Positions 1 to 10,483 of a stretch of DNA of 64,000 bases are shown here, one piece after another. The first letter of the stretch is position 1. Each line of letters starts with the position of its first letter. The notes below the pieces were generated by a model. That model ran no database searches and had not been told where the DNA came from. It saw only the letters and a list, made by a program, of their open reading frames with translations. Source of the DNA: Burkholderia pyrrocinia (GTDB taxonomy: Bacteria > Pseudomonadota > Gammaproteobacteria > Burkholderiales > Burkholderiaceae); the NCBI RefSeq assembly GCF_022809715.1, contig NZ_CP094459.1:2728001-2792000 (forward strand). Direction: 5' to 3'. The translations under genes and the position numbers were made by a program.

Positions 1-2271
1 CTGAGGGAACTGCAGATGCCAATGGAAGAAGCGGTACTGCTCCGCGAGTTCGCTGACGGTCTCCACTGTGAGCGCTGGCGCCTTTTCTTGCGTATCTCGA
101 AGCTGCCTCCACAATTCGTTCGTCGGCGCGGCATCGGCTAGGTCACCCGGCTGCTTGGGCCACACGAAGGCCGCACACCACGCATCGGCTGTGAACTTCT
201 GGTGTCGGTATTCAGGGGAGCCGAGGATGTTTCCCCAGCGAACTTCCTTGCTCGTCAGCTCGTCAAGCTGAGCGTCGCTCGCGGCGTCGAGGTCGACGAA
301 TGCGCGGGTGACAGCCCTAGACTCTATCTCACTGTTTTGCGCTCCGCCGAAATCGAGCGTGCGTTGCCCTCCGGCCTCCGCCTTATTCCGCTTTTTCAGC
401 GCACTCGAGGTCTTCTTGTCGTCACCCTCGATAGGGTCCCACGCGGCGTCCGGGATACCCTTGGCCATCAACTCGGGCGTCGTGCCGAGGAGCGCGTTGC
501 CGTGCTGGATGTGAGAGTTAAGAAACGTGAGCGGCATACCCGGCTCGACGGCTTCCATCCAGAGGCCTACCTTGCACAACTCGACAGCCATCGGATTGAG
601 GTCAACGCCGAAAATGCAGTGACCTACCACCTGCCGAAGCGCGTGCTGGTACTCGGATCCTGACGGTGTGCCGTTCGCCTGAAGGCGCGCGACATGCGCG
701 GCGAGTCGGCGAGCGGCGGCGAGGAGGAAGTGCCCTGAGCCGCAGGCCGGGTCAACAATCGAAAGCGCAAGCAACGCATCGACGGGATTGACCGGGTTCT
801 TGGCAATGGTTTCGGCGATTACAGGTTCGAGAGAGCTGTCGAGCAACTCCTGCACGAGACTGTCAGGTGTGTAGTAGCTACCTGTCGTCTTGCGCACATT
901 GCCCTTCTTCTCACCGCCTGTCGCAAAGACGAACTGGCGTCCGTCGCGCGCGATCTGCGGAACAAGCTCGAGGAGGCTCTCATAAACGCTGCCTAGCTCC
1001 TCAGGCCCCATGTCTCGCCAATTGACGCGGGAGAGATTGCCATCTTCCCGCAACCACGAGAGCTTGAACATCGCAATAAGGAGCGCGCGGTTCTCGAGCT
1101 TCGCCCCGTCAAGCGCGGGACACTGGCTCGTGGCGAAGATGCCAGCGAGCGCCGGCAGGCCGATGCGTGGCTCGCCGGAGGCAAGTCCCCGGAACACGAC
1201 CTTTGTGCCCTCCCAAAGGTCGGGAAAGCGATCGTGGGCGTTGCGCTTCACCGACCGCTCGCGCAGACGTCGCATGCCGTACCCGTCCGCGTAAAGCGCC
1301 TTGACCAAATCGCTCGTGCCGTCGGGATGGAGCAACCCACGCTCTTCCACCGTCAGGAGAAAGATAAGCCGGTAGACCACTCGCAGCAGCTGGTTAAAAT
1401 AGTCCTTCAGCGGCAGCGTGCCGTTCTGTAGGTCTGCACGTAGCGCCTGGTTCTCGACGTGTGAGAGAAAACCCTGACCGAGCGCGACGAGCGCCTCTTC
1501 AACGCCGCGACGCAGGTGCTCGCGAGCACGTGTGCCTTCTTCTCGACCCGCATTACGCCACGCTTCGAGCGCGCACTCGGTAACCGGCTGGCCCTCGCGG
1601 CCAAACCGCGTCTCGTGGCAGAGCAGCCAGAGCGCGGCGAAATCAGCATAGCGCTCTTCGACAAAAATGCGTTGGAGATCAGCCTCGATCCATGCGGGAC
1701 GCGTAAGGCTTGCGTTGTCGCGAATGATGCGCAGTGACGCGCCATCGCTGGCAATGCCCCACAGCGCGCCCTCCTGCGCGTTCAGGAACTCTTGCGCAAG
1801 GCCAAAGGCGCTTCGCTTGCGTCCCCCTGCTCCGAACTCCGACGCGAGCGTATCGAGCCCGCTGTCGGCCGCGGCGATGACGACGGGTACGCGCCCCCCT
1901 AGTGCCGCATACCCGATCGCGTACGAACGGCCGGCGAGGACGGCTGGTTCCATCGGCGTGACCGACGTGAAACCGAACGCGTCGCGGAGAAGCGCAAGGA
2001 GGAAGCGCTCAGAAACGGCCCTCGAATCCGCCTTAGCCTCGTGGCCTGACTTGAAATCAGTCCAATGTGCCTGTGCGATTCGCCAGTAACGGCCAATCTC
2101 GTCCCGAAGATTAAGCCCCCTGGGTATGCGATAGTCGGCTTCTGCCTGAAAACCCGCTTGAAGCTGTGCGACCTTTGACAGCCACTCCGGCGAGAGCAGT
2201 CCCCCATCGATCGAGAGAGCCTCAAAGGCGAGCTGAGCTTCGCGTGCTTTGGTTTTTCGCTTGGTTACCAT
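1..2271 (-). CDS. Eco57I-like N6-adenine DNA methylase, DISARM DrmMI-type (3' end outside window)
   Basis: The reading frame stays open for 757 codons from the ATG at 2271 to the left edge, so the C-terminus is missing. SAM-binding motif I (DPACGSGHF) is at about residues 507-515 and an NPMAVELCK helix at about 559, the arrangement of large Eco57I/PglX-like adenine methylases. The catalytic NPPY/W motif is not in the visible part and should lie just beyond it: the last residues (FFHWHLQFPQ) usually come just before it in this family. The start lies two bases after the stop of the SNF2 helicase, so it is the third gene of one operon. The expected role is self/non-self marking of host DNA. A type IIG or BREX PglX-like enzyme is possible, but the helicase partners favour a DISARM-like role. 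Confidence 0.82.
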   Translation of the reverse strand, partial: MVTKRKTKAREAQLAFEALSIDGGLLSPEWLSKVAQLQAGFQAEADYRIPRGLNLRDEIGRYWRIAQAHWTDFKSGHEAKADSRAVSERFLLALLRDAFGFTSVTPMEPAVLAGRSYAIGYAALGGRVPVVIAAADSGLDTLASEFGAGGRKRSAFGLAQEFLNAQEGALWGIASDGASLRIIRDNASLTRPAWIEADLQRIFVEERYADFAALWLLCHETRFGREGQPVTECALEAWRNAGREEGTRAREHLRRGVEEALVALGQGFLSHVENQALRADLQNGTLPLKDYFNQLLRVVYRLIFLLTVEERGLLHPDGTSDLVKALYADGYGMRRLRERSVKRNAHDRFPDLWEGTKVVFRGLASGEPRIGLPALAGIFATSQCPALDGAKLENRALLIAMFKLSWLREDGNLSRVNWRDMGPEELGSVYESLLELVPQIARDGRQFVFATGGEKKGNVRKTTGSYYTPDSLVQELLDSSLEPVIAETIAKNPVNPVDALLALSIVDPACGSGHFLLAAARRLAAHVARLQANGTPSGSEYQHALRQVVGHCIFGVDLNPMAVELCKVGLWMEAVEPGMPLTFLNSHIQHGNALLGTTPELMAKGIPDAAWDPIEGDDKKTSSALKKRNKAEAGGQRTLDFGGAQNSEIESRAVTRAFVDLDAASDAQLDELTSKEVRWGNILGSPEYRHQKFTADAWCAAFVWPKQPGDLADAAPTNELWRQLRDTQEKAPALTVETVSELAEQYRFFHWHLQFPQ

Positions 2272-2273
2272 AT

Positions 2274-5135
2274 TCAGTCCACCTTCGGCAGGAGGACGAA
2301 CAGGCCGATGACGTCAGCTGGAAGAAGCGCTTTCACACTGTACCGACCAAGGGCTTCCGCAGCCTCACGTACGCGGCGATGATCGGCGAGTAACGCCTGT
2401 GCACGTCGCTCGGCGAACGCGTCCAACTCCAGTACGTGCGTCTCCAACTGGTCTAGTGCCTGCATGACCGCTCGCTCACGCACATGCACCGGTGGATCGG
2501 CCACGGGCAACGGCGAGAGCAGCGCGAGTGCTTCTGCGCCCTCCAGTTGCATGCCACCCATCCACGCGATGGCTGTTGCCTCCTCGACAAGGAGTGTCGT
2601 CGACTGATGCCCTCGCTGCGACGTGAGTTGATGCCGGAAACGAACAAGCGCGATCAAGGTACGCGACGTAATGCCGTCCGCGATCCAACAGCCAACACGC
2701 CCCAGCACACCCGGATCATTCACATCGGCGCTGGCGACGTCGCCGAGCGTGCGCTCAAGCATTGTCTCAGCAAGCACAGAAACGAGCGGATGACTTCTCT
2801 GCACCGAGCGGCACCGCGAAGCGGGCGGGTACTTGAAGTCGATGAGAATCGAGCCAGCAAGGCCCTCGACATCCAAACGCTCACGCACGTCCTCGGGAAG
2901 CGCACCCAATGGGGCTTTGAAGCCTCTGCGGCCAGAATTGCCTAGTGGCTCAAGTGCTCCGCCCAGTCGCGCTAGCGCGCGCCCGGTAAAGCGCTGCACG
3001 TCCTCCGTGCCACCCAGTACGGCAACAGACTTTTTCCACTCCGGAAGCACATCGTCAGGCTTTAGGCGGCGCTGCGCGAAAACGGTCCGATTCTTTTTCG
3101 CGTTCTCGGCGGCGTCGAACCATCGCTTCTCGATGGCCTTGGCCTCCTCCATATCGACGAAATCGAACGTCAGCTGACGCTTCCTGTCACGTTCGCGATT
3201 GCGCAGCATAACCGCCTTCATAAGCGCTTGGCTGAGTGTGTGCCCGTCGTCAGGCAGCGGCACTGGTACACCGAGCTCTTCCCGAATCTTAGCCGCCTTC
3301 CTGATGATGACCTCAAGCACCGCGCCATCAACGGGGTTGTTCGCGCCGTAAAGCAAGGTGGCACGCACGACACTGCTCTCCTGGCCGAACCGATCGACCC
3401 GTCCTTCTCGCTGCTCATGACGTGTCGGATTCCACGATAGGTCGTAGTGGACCACCGCGTCGAAGTGCTCTTGCAGGTTCACTCCTTCAGACAGGCAGTC
3501 GGTGGCAACAAGGATACGGCGTTCGGCATCGCCCAAAAGCTCGACCTTCTCCTTTCGCTCGTCCGATATCAGCTCGCCCGTAACGACACCGACCGCGACG
3601 CCCTTAATCTTGGCGCCGAGGTGTTGACCAAGATAGTGGGCCGTCGCGATGTAGCGGCAGAAGATGACTGGGTTAAAGCCTCCTTTCACCAATTCTGCGA
3701 CGTGGTCGATGAGCACCTTGAGCTTCGGGTCACCTGCTTGCCCGGCAAGCTCTTCGGCCTGCGAGATAAGGGCTGTGAGTGATTCGTCCGCCGAGCCCAA
3801 AGGAGGCTCCACGTCATCTTCGGAGAGAGCGTCGGCGGCCCCATCAAAGACGTGCTCCTCAATGACGTCCTCGGCGACTTCCTCTTCAAGCCCCGCACGA
3901 GTACGCAACGCTAGGACCGCAGCCGCAGGGCTCGACGCCACACACCTCATGAGCGCCAATGTGCCCCAGAAGTTAAGCCGCTGCTTCTTTGCATCCTCAC
4001 CAGCCTGAGCAACGACAGAAGCGCAGTAATCGAGGACGCCATCGAAAAAGCGCTCCCACGCCCCGGTAAGCTCGTAGGTCAGCTCAGTTGTCTCGCGCCG
4101 AGGGAAGAGGCTGCCCTCCTTCCATTCGGCGATGTCGGGGCGACGACGCTGAACGAAGTGCGCCGCGAGACGGTCGCGCAGCCGCTTGTGCTCGTCGCCC
4201 GTCGCGCTAGAGAGCGCGTCGAACTCCGGGTGGAGTAGCCCAATCAATCGAAAGTATGCGTCCTCGTCACCGCTGTGCGGTGTCGCCGTTAGCATTACGA
4301 GGTGGCGAGCGCGGGCGCGCGGGTCACCCGCGCTGTCAGGGGAGTTGCCGACAAGGCTCTTCAATAGCTCGTAGCGCTGGTGCCGGCCCTGGCCGGTTGA
4401 CGCACAGGTGTGCGCTTCATCGACGATAACCAGCTCCGGGCACGCGCGCAGAAACTCCGCACGCCGTCGCTCGCTCTTGATGTAGTCGAGGCTGACGACT
4501 GTGTGCGAATGTGTCGTGAAAATACTCTCACTCGGCGGAAGATTGCGTTCGAGGCGTGCGGCGCTGGCGGCCGTCACCGCAACGGGACGCAGGTGGAAGC
4601 GGCCGTCGAGCTCACTGACCCACTGGTCAACGAGGTGCGGCGGGCAGAGCACGGCAAATCGCTCAACGTCGCCACGATCAAGCAACTCGCGCGCGATGAG
4701 CGCGGCCTCTATCGTCTTGCCAACGCCCACGTCGTCGGCAATGAGCAGCCGTATCGGGTCAAGCTTGAGTGCCATGAGCAGTGGCACGAGTTGGTAGGCG
4801 CGCGGCTCGATCGAGATCTGCCCGAAGCTGCGGAACGGACCGGCGCCCCGACGTAGTGAGAGGACGAGCGCATCACGCAAAAGCAACGCCGCATCGTGGC
4901 CTGCAGTCTGCGAGGGATCAGGCCTCGGGAATGAGGCATCTGCGACCGGTGTAGCTTCGAGCCCGAGGTGGATGTACGTCTGGTCCTCTTCGGAACCCGA
5001 AATCGGACGAACACGTAGCACTTCAGCGTCACTGCCGGAAAGCACGACCCACTCGCGACCGCGGGCACGCACGAGACTTCCAGGACTCCAGCGCGCTCCA
5101 GAAGGCGATATCGACGTCGTTGCAACCGTGCTCAC
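2274..5135 (-). CDS. RapA/SNF2-family helicase, DrmD-like
   Basis: A 953-aa superfamily 2 ATPase. Walker A is GVGKT (137-141), the DEAH box is at 239-242, TATP at 283-286, motif V (TDCLSEGVNLQ) at 545-555 and motif VI (RHEQREGRVDRFGQ) at about 572-585. This is the RapA/HepA branch of SNF2 proteins, which includes DrmD of class 1 DISARM. The long C-terminal part (590-953) shows no motif I recognise. The start is a GTG overlapping the stop of the upstream helicase (GTGA), and the stop is two bases before the methylase ATG, so the three genes look translationally coupled. Role inferred: ATP-driven translocation or remodelling on invading DNA. Confidence 0.85.
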   Translation of the reverse strand: MSTVATTSISPSGARWSPGSLVRARGREWVVLSGSDAEVLRVRPISGSEEDQTYIHLGLEATPVADASFPRPDPSQTAGHDAALLLRDALVLSLRRGAGPFRSFGQISIEPRAYQLVPLLMALKLDPIRLLIADDVGVGKTIEAALIARELLDRGDVERFAVLCPPHLVDQWVSELDGRFHLRPVAVTAASAARLERNLPPSESIFTTHSHTVVSLDYIKSERRRAEFLRACPELVIVDEAHTCASTGQGRHQRYELLKSLVGNSPDSAGDPRARARHLVMLTATPHSGDEDAYFRLIGLLHPEFDALSSATGDEHKRLRDRLAAHFVQRRRPDIAEWKEGSLFPRRETTELTYELTGAWERFFDGVLDYCASVVAQAGEDAKKQRLNFWGTLALMRCVASSPAAAVLALRTRAGLEEEVAEDVIEEHVFDGAADALSEDDVEPPLGSADESLTALISQAEELAGQAGDPKLKVLIDHVAELVKGGFNPVIFCRYIATAHYLGQHLGAKIKGVAVGVVTGELISDERKEKVELLGDAERRILVATDCLSEGVNLQEHFDAVVHYDLSWNPTRHEQREGRVDRFGQESSVVRATLLYGANNPVDGAVLEVIIRKAAKIREELGVPVPLPDDGHTLSQALMKAVMLRNRERDRKRQLTFDFVDMEEAKAIEKRWFDAAENAKKNRTVFAQRRLKPDDVLPEWKKSVAVLGGTEDVQRFTGRALARLGGALEPLGNSGRRGFKAPLGALPEDVRERLDVEGLAGSILIDFKYPPASRCRSVQRSHPLVSVLAETMLERTLGDVASADVNDPGVLGRVGCWIADGITSRTLIALVRFRHQLTSQRGHQSTTLLVEEATAIAWMGGMQLEGAEALALLSPLPVADPPVHVRERAVMQALDQLETHVLELDAFAERRAQALLADHRRVREAAEALGRYSVKALLPADVIGLFVLLPKVD

Positions 5136-8100
5136 GCCCGCCTCCCGAGAAGCGTTGAGAGCAACATCGTGGGTTCGCCCCAGCCGGTTTCACTCTCGCC
5201 GAGTACGACGACCTCAAAGCCCTTGTCTTCGAGCTTCGCAGATAGCGCGCTGTCGTTCGTCAACAGCGCAGCGACGTAATGATTGCGCCAAACCAGCGCG
5301 ACGGATTGTTCGTTAACCAAGAGAGGCTCTAAATCAGGGGAAGGAATACCACGGCTACTCGCGTAAGCGAGCCAAGCTCCTGCAAGGTCGCCGCATGCGA
5401 CGGAGTCGGCGGAAGAAGGCTCGCCAGGACGGTCCTGCACGGGCATAAGCCCCGTGAGCGTCCCCCGGGCAAGCCGGAGCAAGAAGGCGCGCGCGCCGTC
5501 GTCTCGGCGGTCGAGCAGCTCGTGATCCGGCTGGTTGAAGTAAGACATCAAGCACCGGTAGCAGGCGGCAACGCACGCTGTGTCCGGTGCATCGACGAAG
5601 GCCGTCGGTATAGCTGGAAGTCCATTCGATAGGTCGAAATGCATGATCGCGAGTGCCTCGCTGGCCACCTTGGCGAGGCACTCGGGCTCAGCAACAAGGC
5701 GTGTGAGAACACCGGCACCGCCTTCAGTCGCCTCATAAAAAAGAAAGCCCGTCCGCGCGTCGCGTTGGGGCATAGGCTCAGCGAGAATCTCACCTTCCTG
5801 AAGTTGGAAAACGGCCTCGATACCCCTGAGCAACGCATGCTGCACCGTCGTCAGTGTGACCTGCGAGAGCTCGCTGCCTTGCGGCTGGAGAAGTAGCGCG
5901 TTCTTACGGTCCTGCACACTGGGCACAATCCACTGGCGAGGCGATGCACTCGGGTCGGCACCGTCATCCTCCTCATCGTCATTCTTCGCCCAATAGCCCG
6001 AAACCGGGTCCATTCTAAAGCCAAGTTTCGTGCGATCCTTCCGCCGACGCAGCCCCTTGTTCAGGCGAGTAATCGCCGCTCCAGGACCGTAGGCAAGTCG
6101 CGCAATCTCACCCTCGGAGTCGAGCGCGACGCCTTTTCGCGCGTCGAGCTCGTGGTCGCGTGTAGCCCATTCGAATGTCGTCTGCAACTCAAAACCTTGG
6201 CGCTGGCGCTCTTCGTCATTGGCGGTGATGCGCTCGGCCGGCTGAGTCGAGACGTTTTCAATGCGATATGTATGGTTGACGATTTCGGCATCTCCGAGTG
6301 ACGCGCCGCACGCGTGGCACAACGATGCATCATCGTTCCAGTGCCCGGCACCGCAAGCCTTGCAGATGCGAACCTTCTTCGTCGGCAGATGCACATCCGC
6401 CGTAGTGCTCGTTTGATGACTGAGTGAGAGCATCGCGCGCACAACGCGGTAGGCGCGCCCCTCGTGGTAAACGAGGCTGCGCGGCCCGAACTCGGATAGC
6501 GCGAGAAAGCGAGGCCGCTGGAGGTACGTCTGCCTACCGCGCCCGTCGCTCGTGGCCGGAATGTAAGCCATCAGCGGAAGGCGTGGGAAGTTGTAACCGG
6601 GCAAGAAGCCCTCAGTCGCAAGGTAGCGGTACGTGTTGAAATCGCTTGATGGGCTGTTCGAGTTTCGTGTGTCTGACTGCAACAGGTTGAGCTGATCGAT
6701 TGCCTGGGCGTGACGACTCTGGGCGGCGCGCTTCTCGTTCTGCGGGGCGGTGTAGTCGTCCATGGTACGGCGGGAAGCATCGCGCTGCTGTTCGGCAGCA
6801 AGAAACAGATCGCGCCATCGATTGAAAGCTTGCTCGAAGCGAGTCAACGCGCGCTCGACTACCTCGTCGGCGAACACGTCGCGGTTTCGGTACCAAGGTG
6901 CGAGCTCGGGCGACAGATCTTCTTCCAGAAGGTTCAGGACGCGTCGAACGCGACGGCGGGCTTCTTCGGCAACCTTCGGGAGCGCCATCGGTGCCTTGAC
7001 GTCGTCCTTAAGCGGGCGCCCCCTCTCGGACAGGACGAGCAGTTCACCTATCGACGGATTGAGGGGCAACTCGGTACATGCAAGCCAAACCGCACAAAGA
7101 TGACTCTCGACGAGATCTCGGTTCGCTAGATCGAGGAGCGGCGGGCGTACCTCGCCATGCACCATGGCCTTCGGGTCGCGGAAGAAATACTGATCGTGTG
7201 GGCTTTGCGAGGAAGTATACGTGAGCACAAGTGCGGCCTGCCCACTGCGCCCCGCTCGTCCACTACGCTGCGCGTAGTTCGCCGGCGTCGGAGGAACGTT
7301 ACGCAAGTAGACGGCGTTGAGCGCGGAGATATCGACGCCGAGCTCCATCGTCGGTGAGCAAAAAAGGACAGGCAGAAAGCGGTCCGTCTCTCCGATCTCG
7401 CGCAGGCGCTTCTCGTCTGAGCCAAGCTCTTCACGCTCCTTTATGCCGAAGCGGAAGCGCTTCTCACGCACGGCGCGCCGCTCTCCATCAACCTGAGCGG
7501 TGTGCTCGCGCGCCTCGAACCCGAAAAGCGGATGAACAGGCTGGCGCAACGTCGCTGCGAGATTCGCGTAAAAGTCCCGGAAGAAGGCGTTCTCGTTCGG
7601 GTGATCTGGATCAATCACCGGCGTTCCCCGCTTGAACAGTATGCACGCATCGTTCAGCCGGAAGCCAGTCTGGTCGCCAAAAGGCGTGACCTCTTCAGAC
7701 ACAAGACCGTGTGTGACGGCAGCCTTTAGCAATACGTCGACAAGCGTATCGAAGTCCTTGGACTTGAGAGCGCGCACTGTCGAGGAATTCTCCCAAAGCC
7801 TGCGTCCATCTGGATCTTCTGACGTGCGAGTTCCACGTGACGATTTTAGGAGCTTGCCAAGCGCGCTACGCGAGCCACCGCGCACGATGAGGTCCTCGTC
7901 GCGCAAGCTGGTGTCCTTGCGCGGCGGCGGTGCGACGAGCAACCAGCGCGCCATGCGTGGCTTCTCGTCGTTGCCAAATCCCCACGGCGCACGCAAGCGA
8001 CTGTGAGACTTCTGCAGCATCTGTTCAATAACCGTGGGATCGAGCACCTGACTACGGATCGCCATCCACTTCCGCAGGTGGTCGAACACCTCCGTATACA

Positions 8101-10483
8101 CCGCCTTGCGCACTGCAGGCGACGCGAGCCGGAGGACATCTGGCGCCGTCGCGAACAACCCCTCGTCGGAAGCCAGATCGTCGATACCGAGATACTCGAC
8201 CTCGACAAGCCCAAGCTGTTCGAGGTTCGGGTTCGTATACCGCCACCCTCGCCGTTGATCGAACCACACGCGATATGAGAGTACCTGCCGGAGCGCGCTT
8301 TCGGCCTCCTGCAGGTTGAAGCCCTTAAGCGTCGGCTCAAGGAGCCATTCGCTGCGAAACTCCGGCGCGGGCCGGTCAAAGCCGAGTGAGCGCTGCTGCA
8401 CAGCACCCAGTTCGTCGCTACGAAGCCCCTTGTCGCCCGCCGCGTCGAGCGCGCCGAGGAACGCAGCGCGGATAAGACTCACAAATAGAAAGTCGTTGAA
8501 GTGTCCCGACTGCAGTGCGGCGTCCTGACGATTGTCGGTGAAACCGAGGAGTTTTCTCGTGTGCGTCGGAAGGCCAGAGTCTTTTCCATGCATCCACCGG
8601 AGGGCGCTGGATACCAGCACCGTGGTCGCCGAACTCCGGCCTTCAGCCGAAAGCGACGCAAGGCGCGTACGGTCACGCGCCGAAGTGCTGTGTGTAGCTC
8701 CACAGCGAAGGCAGAACCGGAAGCGTCCGGGGATAAACCAGGCTTTCGCGCCAGCGCCCACCTTGCCATCGGGCTTGACGAAGACTCCGCGCGCGCGAGC
8801 GCGGCGGTAGTGGCTCTTGATGCGCGCGTTTCCCGCGGCGTCAAAATCAAGCCATGCTTCCGGGTAATCTTCGTCGCGGTCGAAAAAAGTAAACTCCGAG
8901 TCGTTCGCGTCGAGCGTAAGGAAGCCGAAAAGCTCTTGATCGGGAGAAGATTCGCCCTCGCTCTCCGGTTCATCATCGGCTTTTACCGGGGGCGCGTCGT
9001 CAATGTCACGGGCCAAGAATACCCGCTGACCATCATCCGACACTAACCGAACCGGGTGGTACTCGTGCCCGCACTCGCGGCAAAAATGTGTCGAGTAAAG
9101 ACGCTTTTCGGGGTCACCCGGCAAGTACTGCTGTCCTTCGACGGTGACCGAGCGTTTGCCCGATGGTTCGAGCGTGGCAAAGGCATGGCCAGCGCCCGAT
9201 ACGAACTGGTGCAACTTAAAGGCGAAGAAGCTTCGGTGGGAAGCCGCCTCGTTGCCCGTACGCTCCGCCTCGGGAAGGCTCGACAGGAGCAGCAACGTGC
9301 GCAACGCGTCTTTGCACACATCTGCGTCTCGCCCCGCCTCCGAAGCGAGCTCGCTTGCGGCCTCATCGAGAGTGCGCGGATGTGCACGATGCCACGCCGG
9401 GTTCGCGTCTGTCGTCGTGATACCAAGGCGCGTCTCTGTCCAGATTGCAAGCGGATGACTGCGAAGCGCATCGTCCGTGATGTTCGACGGGATGCCAGCG
9501 TCGATTGCTGGACCAAGCGCGCTGTTCACCGACTCGGCACGCTTCGACTTGTCTGTGACGCGCTCGAGTTCTTCGATAATTACATGGCTCGGATCAATCG
9601 AGGCCGCAAAGAGCTTGGATGCGACGCTCGCGACAACCTCCTGCTTGTTCCGAACACTCCCTTCACTGGCCATCGTGGCCGAAGTTCCGATGCATTGGAG
9701 CGTATCGGGAGCAAGGCGCTCTCGGACGCGACGCACAAGCAAAGCGACGTCGGCGCCTTGCCGCCCTCGGTATGTATGCAGTTCATCTAGCACCAGGAAT
9801 CGTAACCCGACACAGTTGCCGATGACCTTGCGATCCAGCTCATCCTGACGGGTCATCAGGAGTTCGAGCATCATAAAATTCGTGAGCAGGATATCCGGGG
9901 GGTTATCCGCAATGCGTTGACGCTCCTCATTTTCTTCTTGCCCGGTGTAGCGAGCAAAGGTAATGGGGCGATCGCCCTGGACATTCGCTACGAACTTGTC
10001 GAGTTCCTCAAGCTGGCTGTTGGCCAGCGCATTCATCGGATAGATGATGATGGCGCGCGTGCACTTCGCTGCGCTTACTCGCTTTTCGGCAAGGACCGCG
10101 CTAACTATCGGAATGAAGAAACAAAGCGATTTGCCGGAGCCGGTGCCTGTAGTAACGACGAAGCTCTCGCCCTGCGCGGCGAGGACAACAGCTTGCTCCT
10201 GATGCTTGTAGAGGGACAGCGGCACGCTGTCGGCTTGGAAGATCTCCGCAGTCCGAGGATCCAGTGCACCATTTGCGATAAGCGTGTTGATGTCCAAGCC
10301 GCGCTTGTAGCTCGGATTGATCTGAACGAGCGGCTCCGGCCAGAAGCGCCCCTTTGCGTAGATCGCCTGGACCTGTTCCCGGATATCATCCGCGCGGATG
10401 GTCGTAAACGACGTGGCGAATTTACGGTACTCACCGACGATCGAGTCGCGCAGCGAGAACACGTCCATGTTTTTGCTGCCCAC
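5132..10483 (-). CDS. Giant DEAD/DEAH-like helicase with C-terminal DUF1998 domain
   Basis: A 1,783-aa protein of the YprA/COG1205 type. The helicase core has LYKHQ (91-95), GTGSGKS (113-119), DELH in place of DEAH (233-236), TSAT (267-270) and a C-terminal lobe at about 1,045-1,085 with the arginine-finger stretch QRSGRAGR. Cysteine pairs at 468/471, about 590 and about 1,373-1,392 look like zinc ribbons. DUF1998 (GGAGVL near 1,589, CYRC near 1,640) closes the protein. In DISARM these parts are split between DrmA and DrmB; in Druantia DruE carries both. Start is GTG 10483, preceded by a good AGAGGGGG site, rather than the ATG five codons later. First gene of the defence operon. Confidence 0.85.
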   Translation of the reverse strand: MGSKNMDVFSLRDSIVGEYRKFATSFTTIRADDIREQVQAIYAKGRFWPEPLVQINPSYKRGLDINTLIANGALDPRTAEIFQADSVPLSLYKHQEQAVVLAAQGESFVVTTGTGSGKSLCFFIPIVSAVLAEKRVSAAKCTRAIIIYPMNALANSQLEELDKFVANVQGDRPITFARYTGQEENEERQRIADNPPDILLTNFMMLELLMTRQDELDRKVIGNCVGLRFLVLDELHTYRGRQGADVALLVRRVRERLAPDTLQCIGTSATMASEGSVRNKQEVVASVASKLFAASIDPSHVIIEELERVTDKSKRAESVNSALGPAIDAGIPSNITDDALRSHPLAIWTETRLGITTTDANPAWHRAHPRTLDEAASELASEAGRDADVCKDALRTLLLLSSLPEAERTGNEAASHRSFFAFKLHQFVSGAGHAFATLEPSGKRSVTVEGQQYLPGDPEKRLYSTHFCRECGHEYHPVRLVSDDGQRVFLARDIDDAPPVKADDEPESEGESSPDQELFGFLTLDANDSEFTFFDRDEDYPEAWLDFDAAGNARIKSHYRRARARGVFVKPDGKVGAGAKAWFIPGRFRFCLRCGATHSTSARDRTRLASLSAEGRSSATTVLVSSALRWMHGKDSGLPTHTRKLLGFTDNRQDAALQSGHFNDFLFVSLIRAAFLGALDAAGDKGLRSDELGAVQQRSLGFDRPAPEFRSEWLLEPTLKGFNLQEAESALRQVLSYRVWFDQRRGWRYTNPNLEQLGLVEVEYLGIDDLASDEGLFATAPDVLRLASPAVRKAVYTEVFDHLRKWMAIRSQVLDPTVIEQMLQKSHSRLRAPWGFGNDEKPRMARWLLVAPPPRKDTSLRDEDLIVRGGSRSALGKLLKSSRGTRTSEDPDGRRLWENSSTVRALKSKDFDTLVDVLLKAAVTHGLVSEEVTPFGDQTGFRLNDACILFKRGTPVIDPDHPNENAFFRDFYANLAATLRQPVHPLFGFEAREHTAQVDGERRAVREKRFRFGIKEREELGSDEKRLREIGETDRFLPVLFCSPTMELGVDISALNAVYLRNVPPTPANYAQRSGRAGRSGQAALVLTYTSSQSPHDQYFFRDPKAMVHGEVRPPLLDLANRDLVESHLCAVWLACTELPLNPSIGELLVLSERGRPLKDDVKAPMALPKVAEEARRRVRRVLNLLEEDLSPELAPWYRNRDVFADEVVERALTRFEQAFNRWRDLFLAAEQQRDASRRTMDDYTAPQNEKRAAQSRHAQAIDQLNLLQSDTRNSNSPSSDFNTYRYLATEGFLPGYNFPRLPLMAYIPATSDGRGRQTYLQRPRFLALSEFGPRSLVYHEGRAYRVVRAMLSLSHQTSTTADVHLPTKKVRICKACGAGHWNDDASLCHACGASLGDAEIVNHTYRIENVSTQPAERITANDEERQRQGFELQTTFEWATRDHELDARKGVALDSEGEIARLAYGPGAAITRLNKGLRRRKDRTKLGFRMDPVSGYWAKNDDEEDDGADPSASPRQWIVPSVQDRKNALLLQPQGSELSQVTLTTVQHALLRGIEAVFQLQEGEILAEPMPQRDARTGFLFYEATEGGAGVLTRLVAEPECLAKVASEALAIMHFDLSNGLPAIPTAFVDAPDTACVAACYRCLMSYFNQPDHELLDRRDDGARAFLLRLARGTLTGLMPVQDRPGEPSSADSVACGDLAGAWLAYASSRGIPSPDLEPLLVNEQSVALVWRNHYVAALLTNDSALSAKLEDKGFEVVVLGESETGWGEPTMLLSTLLGRRA

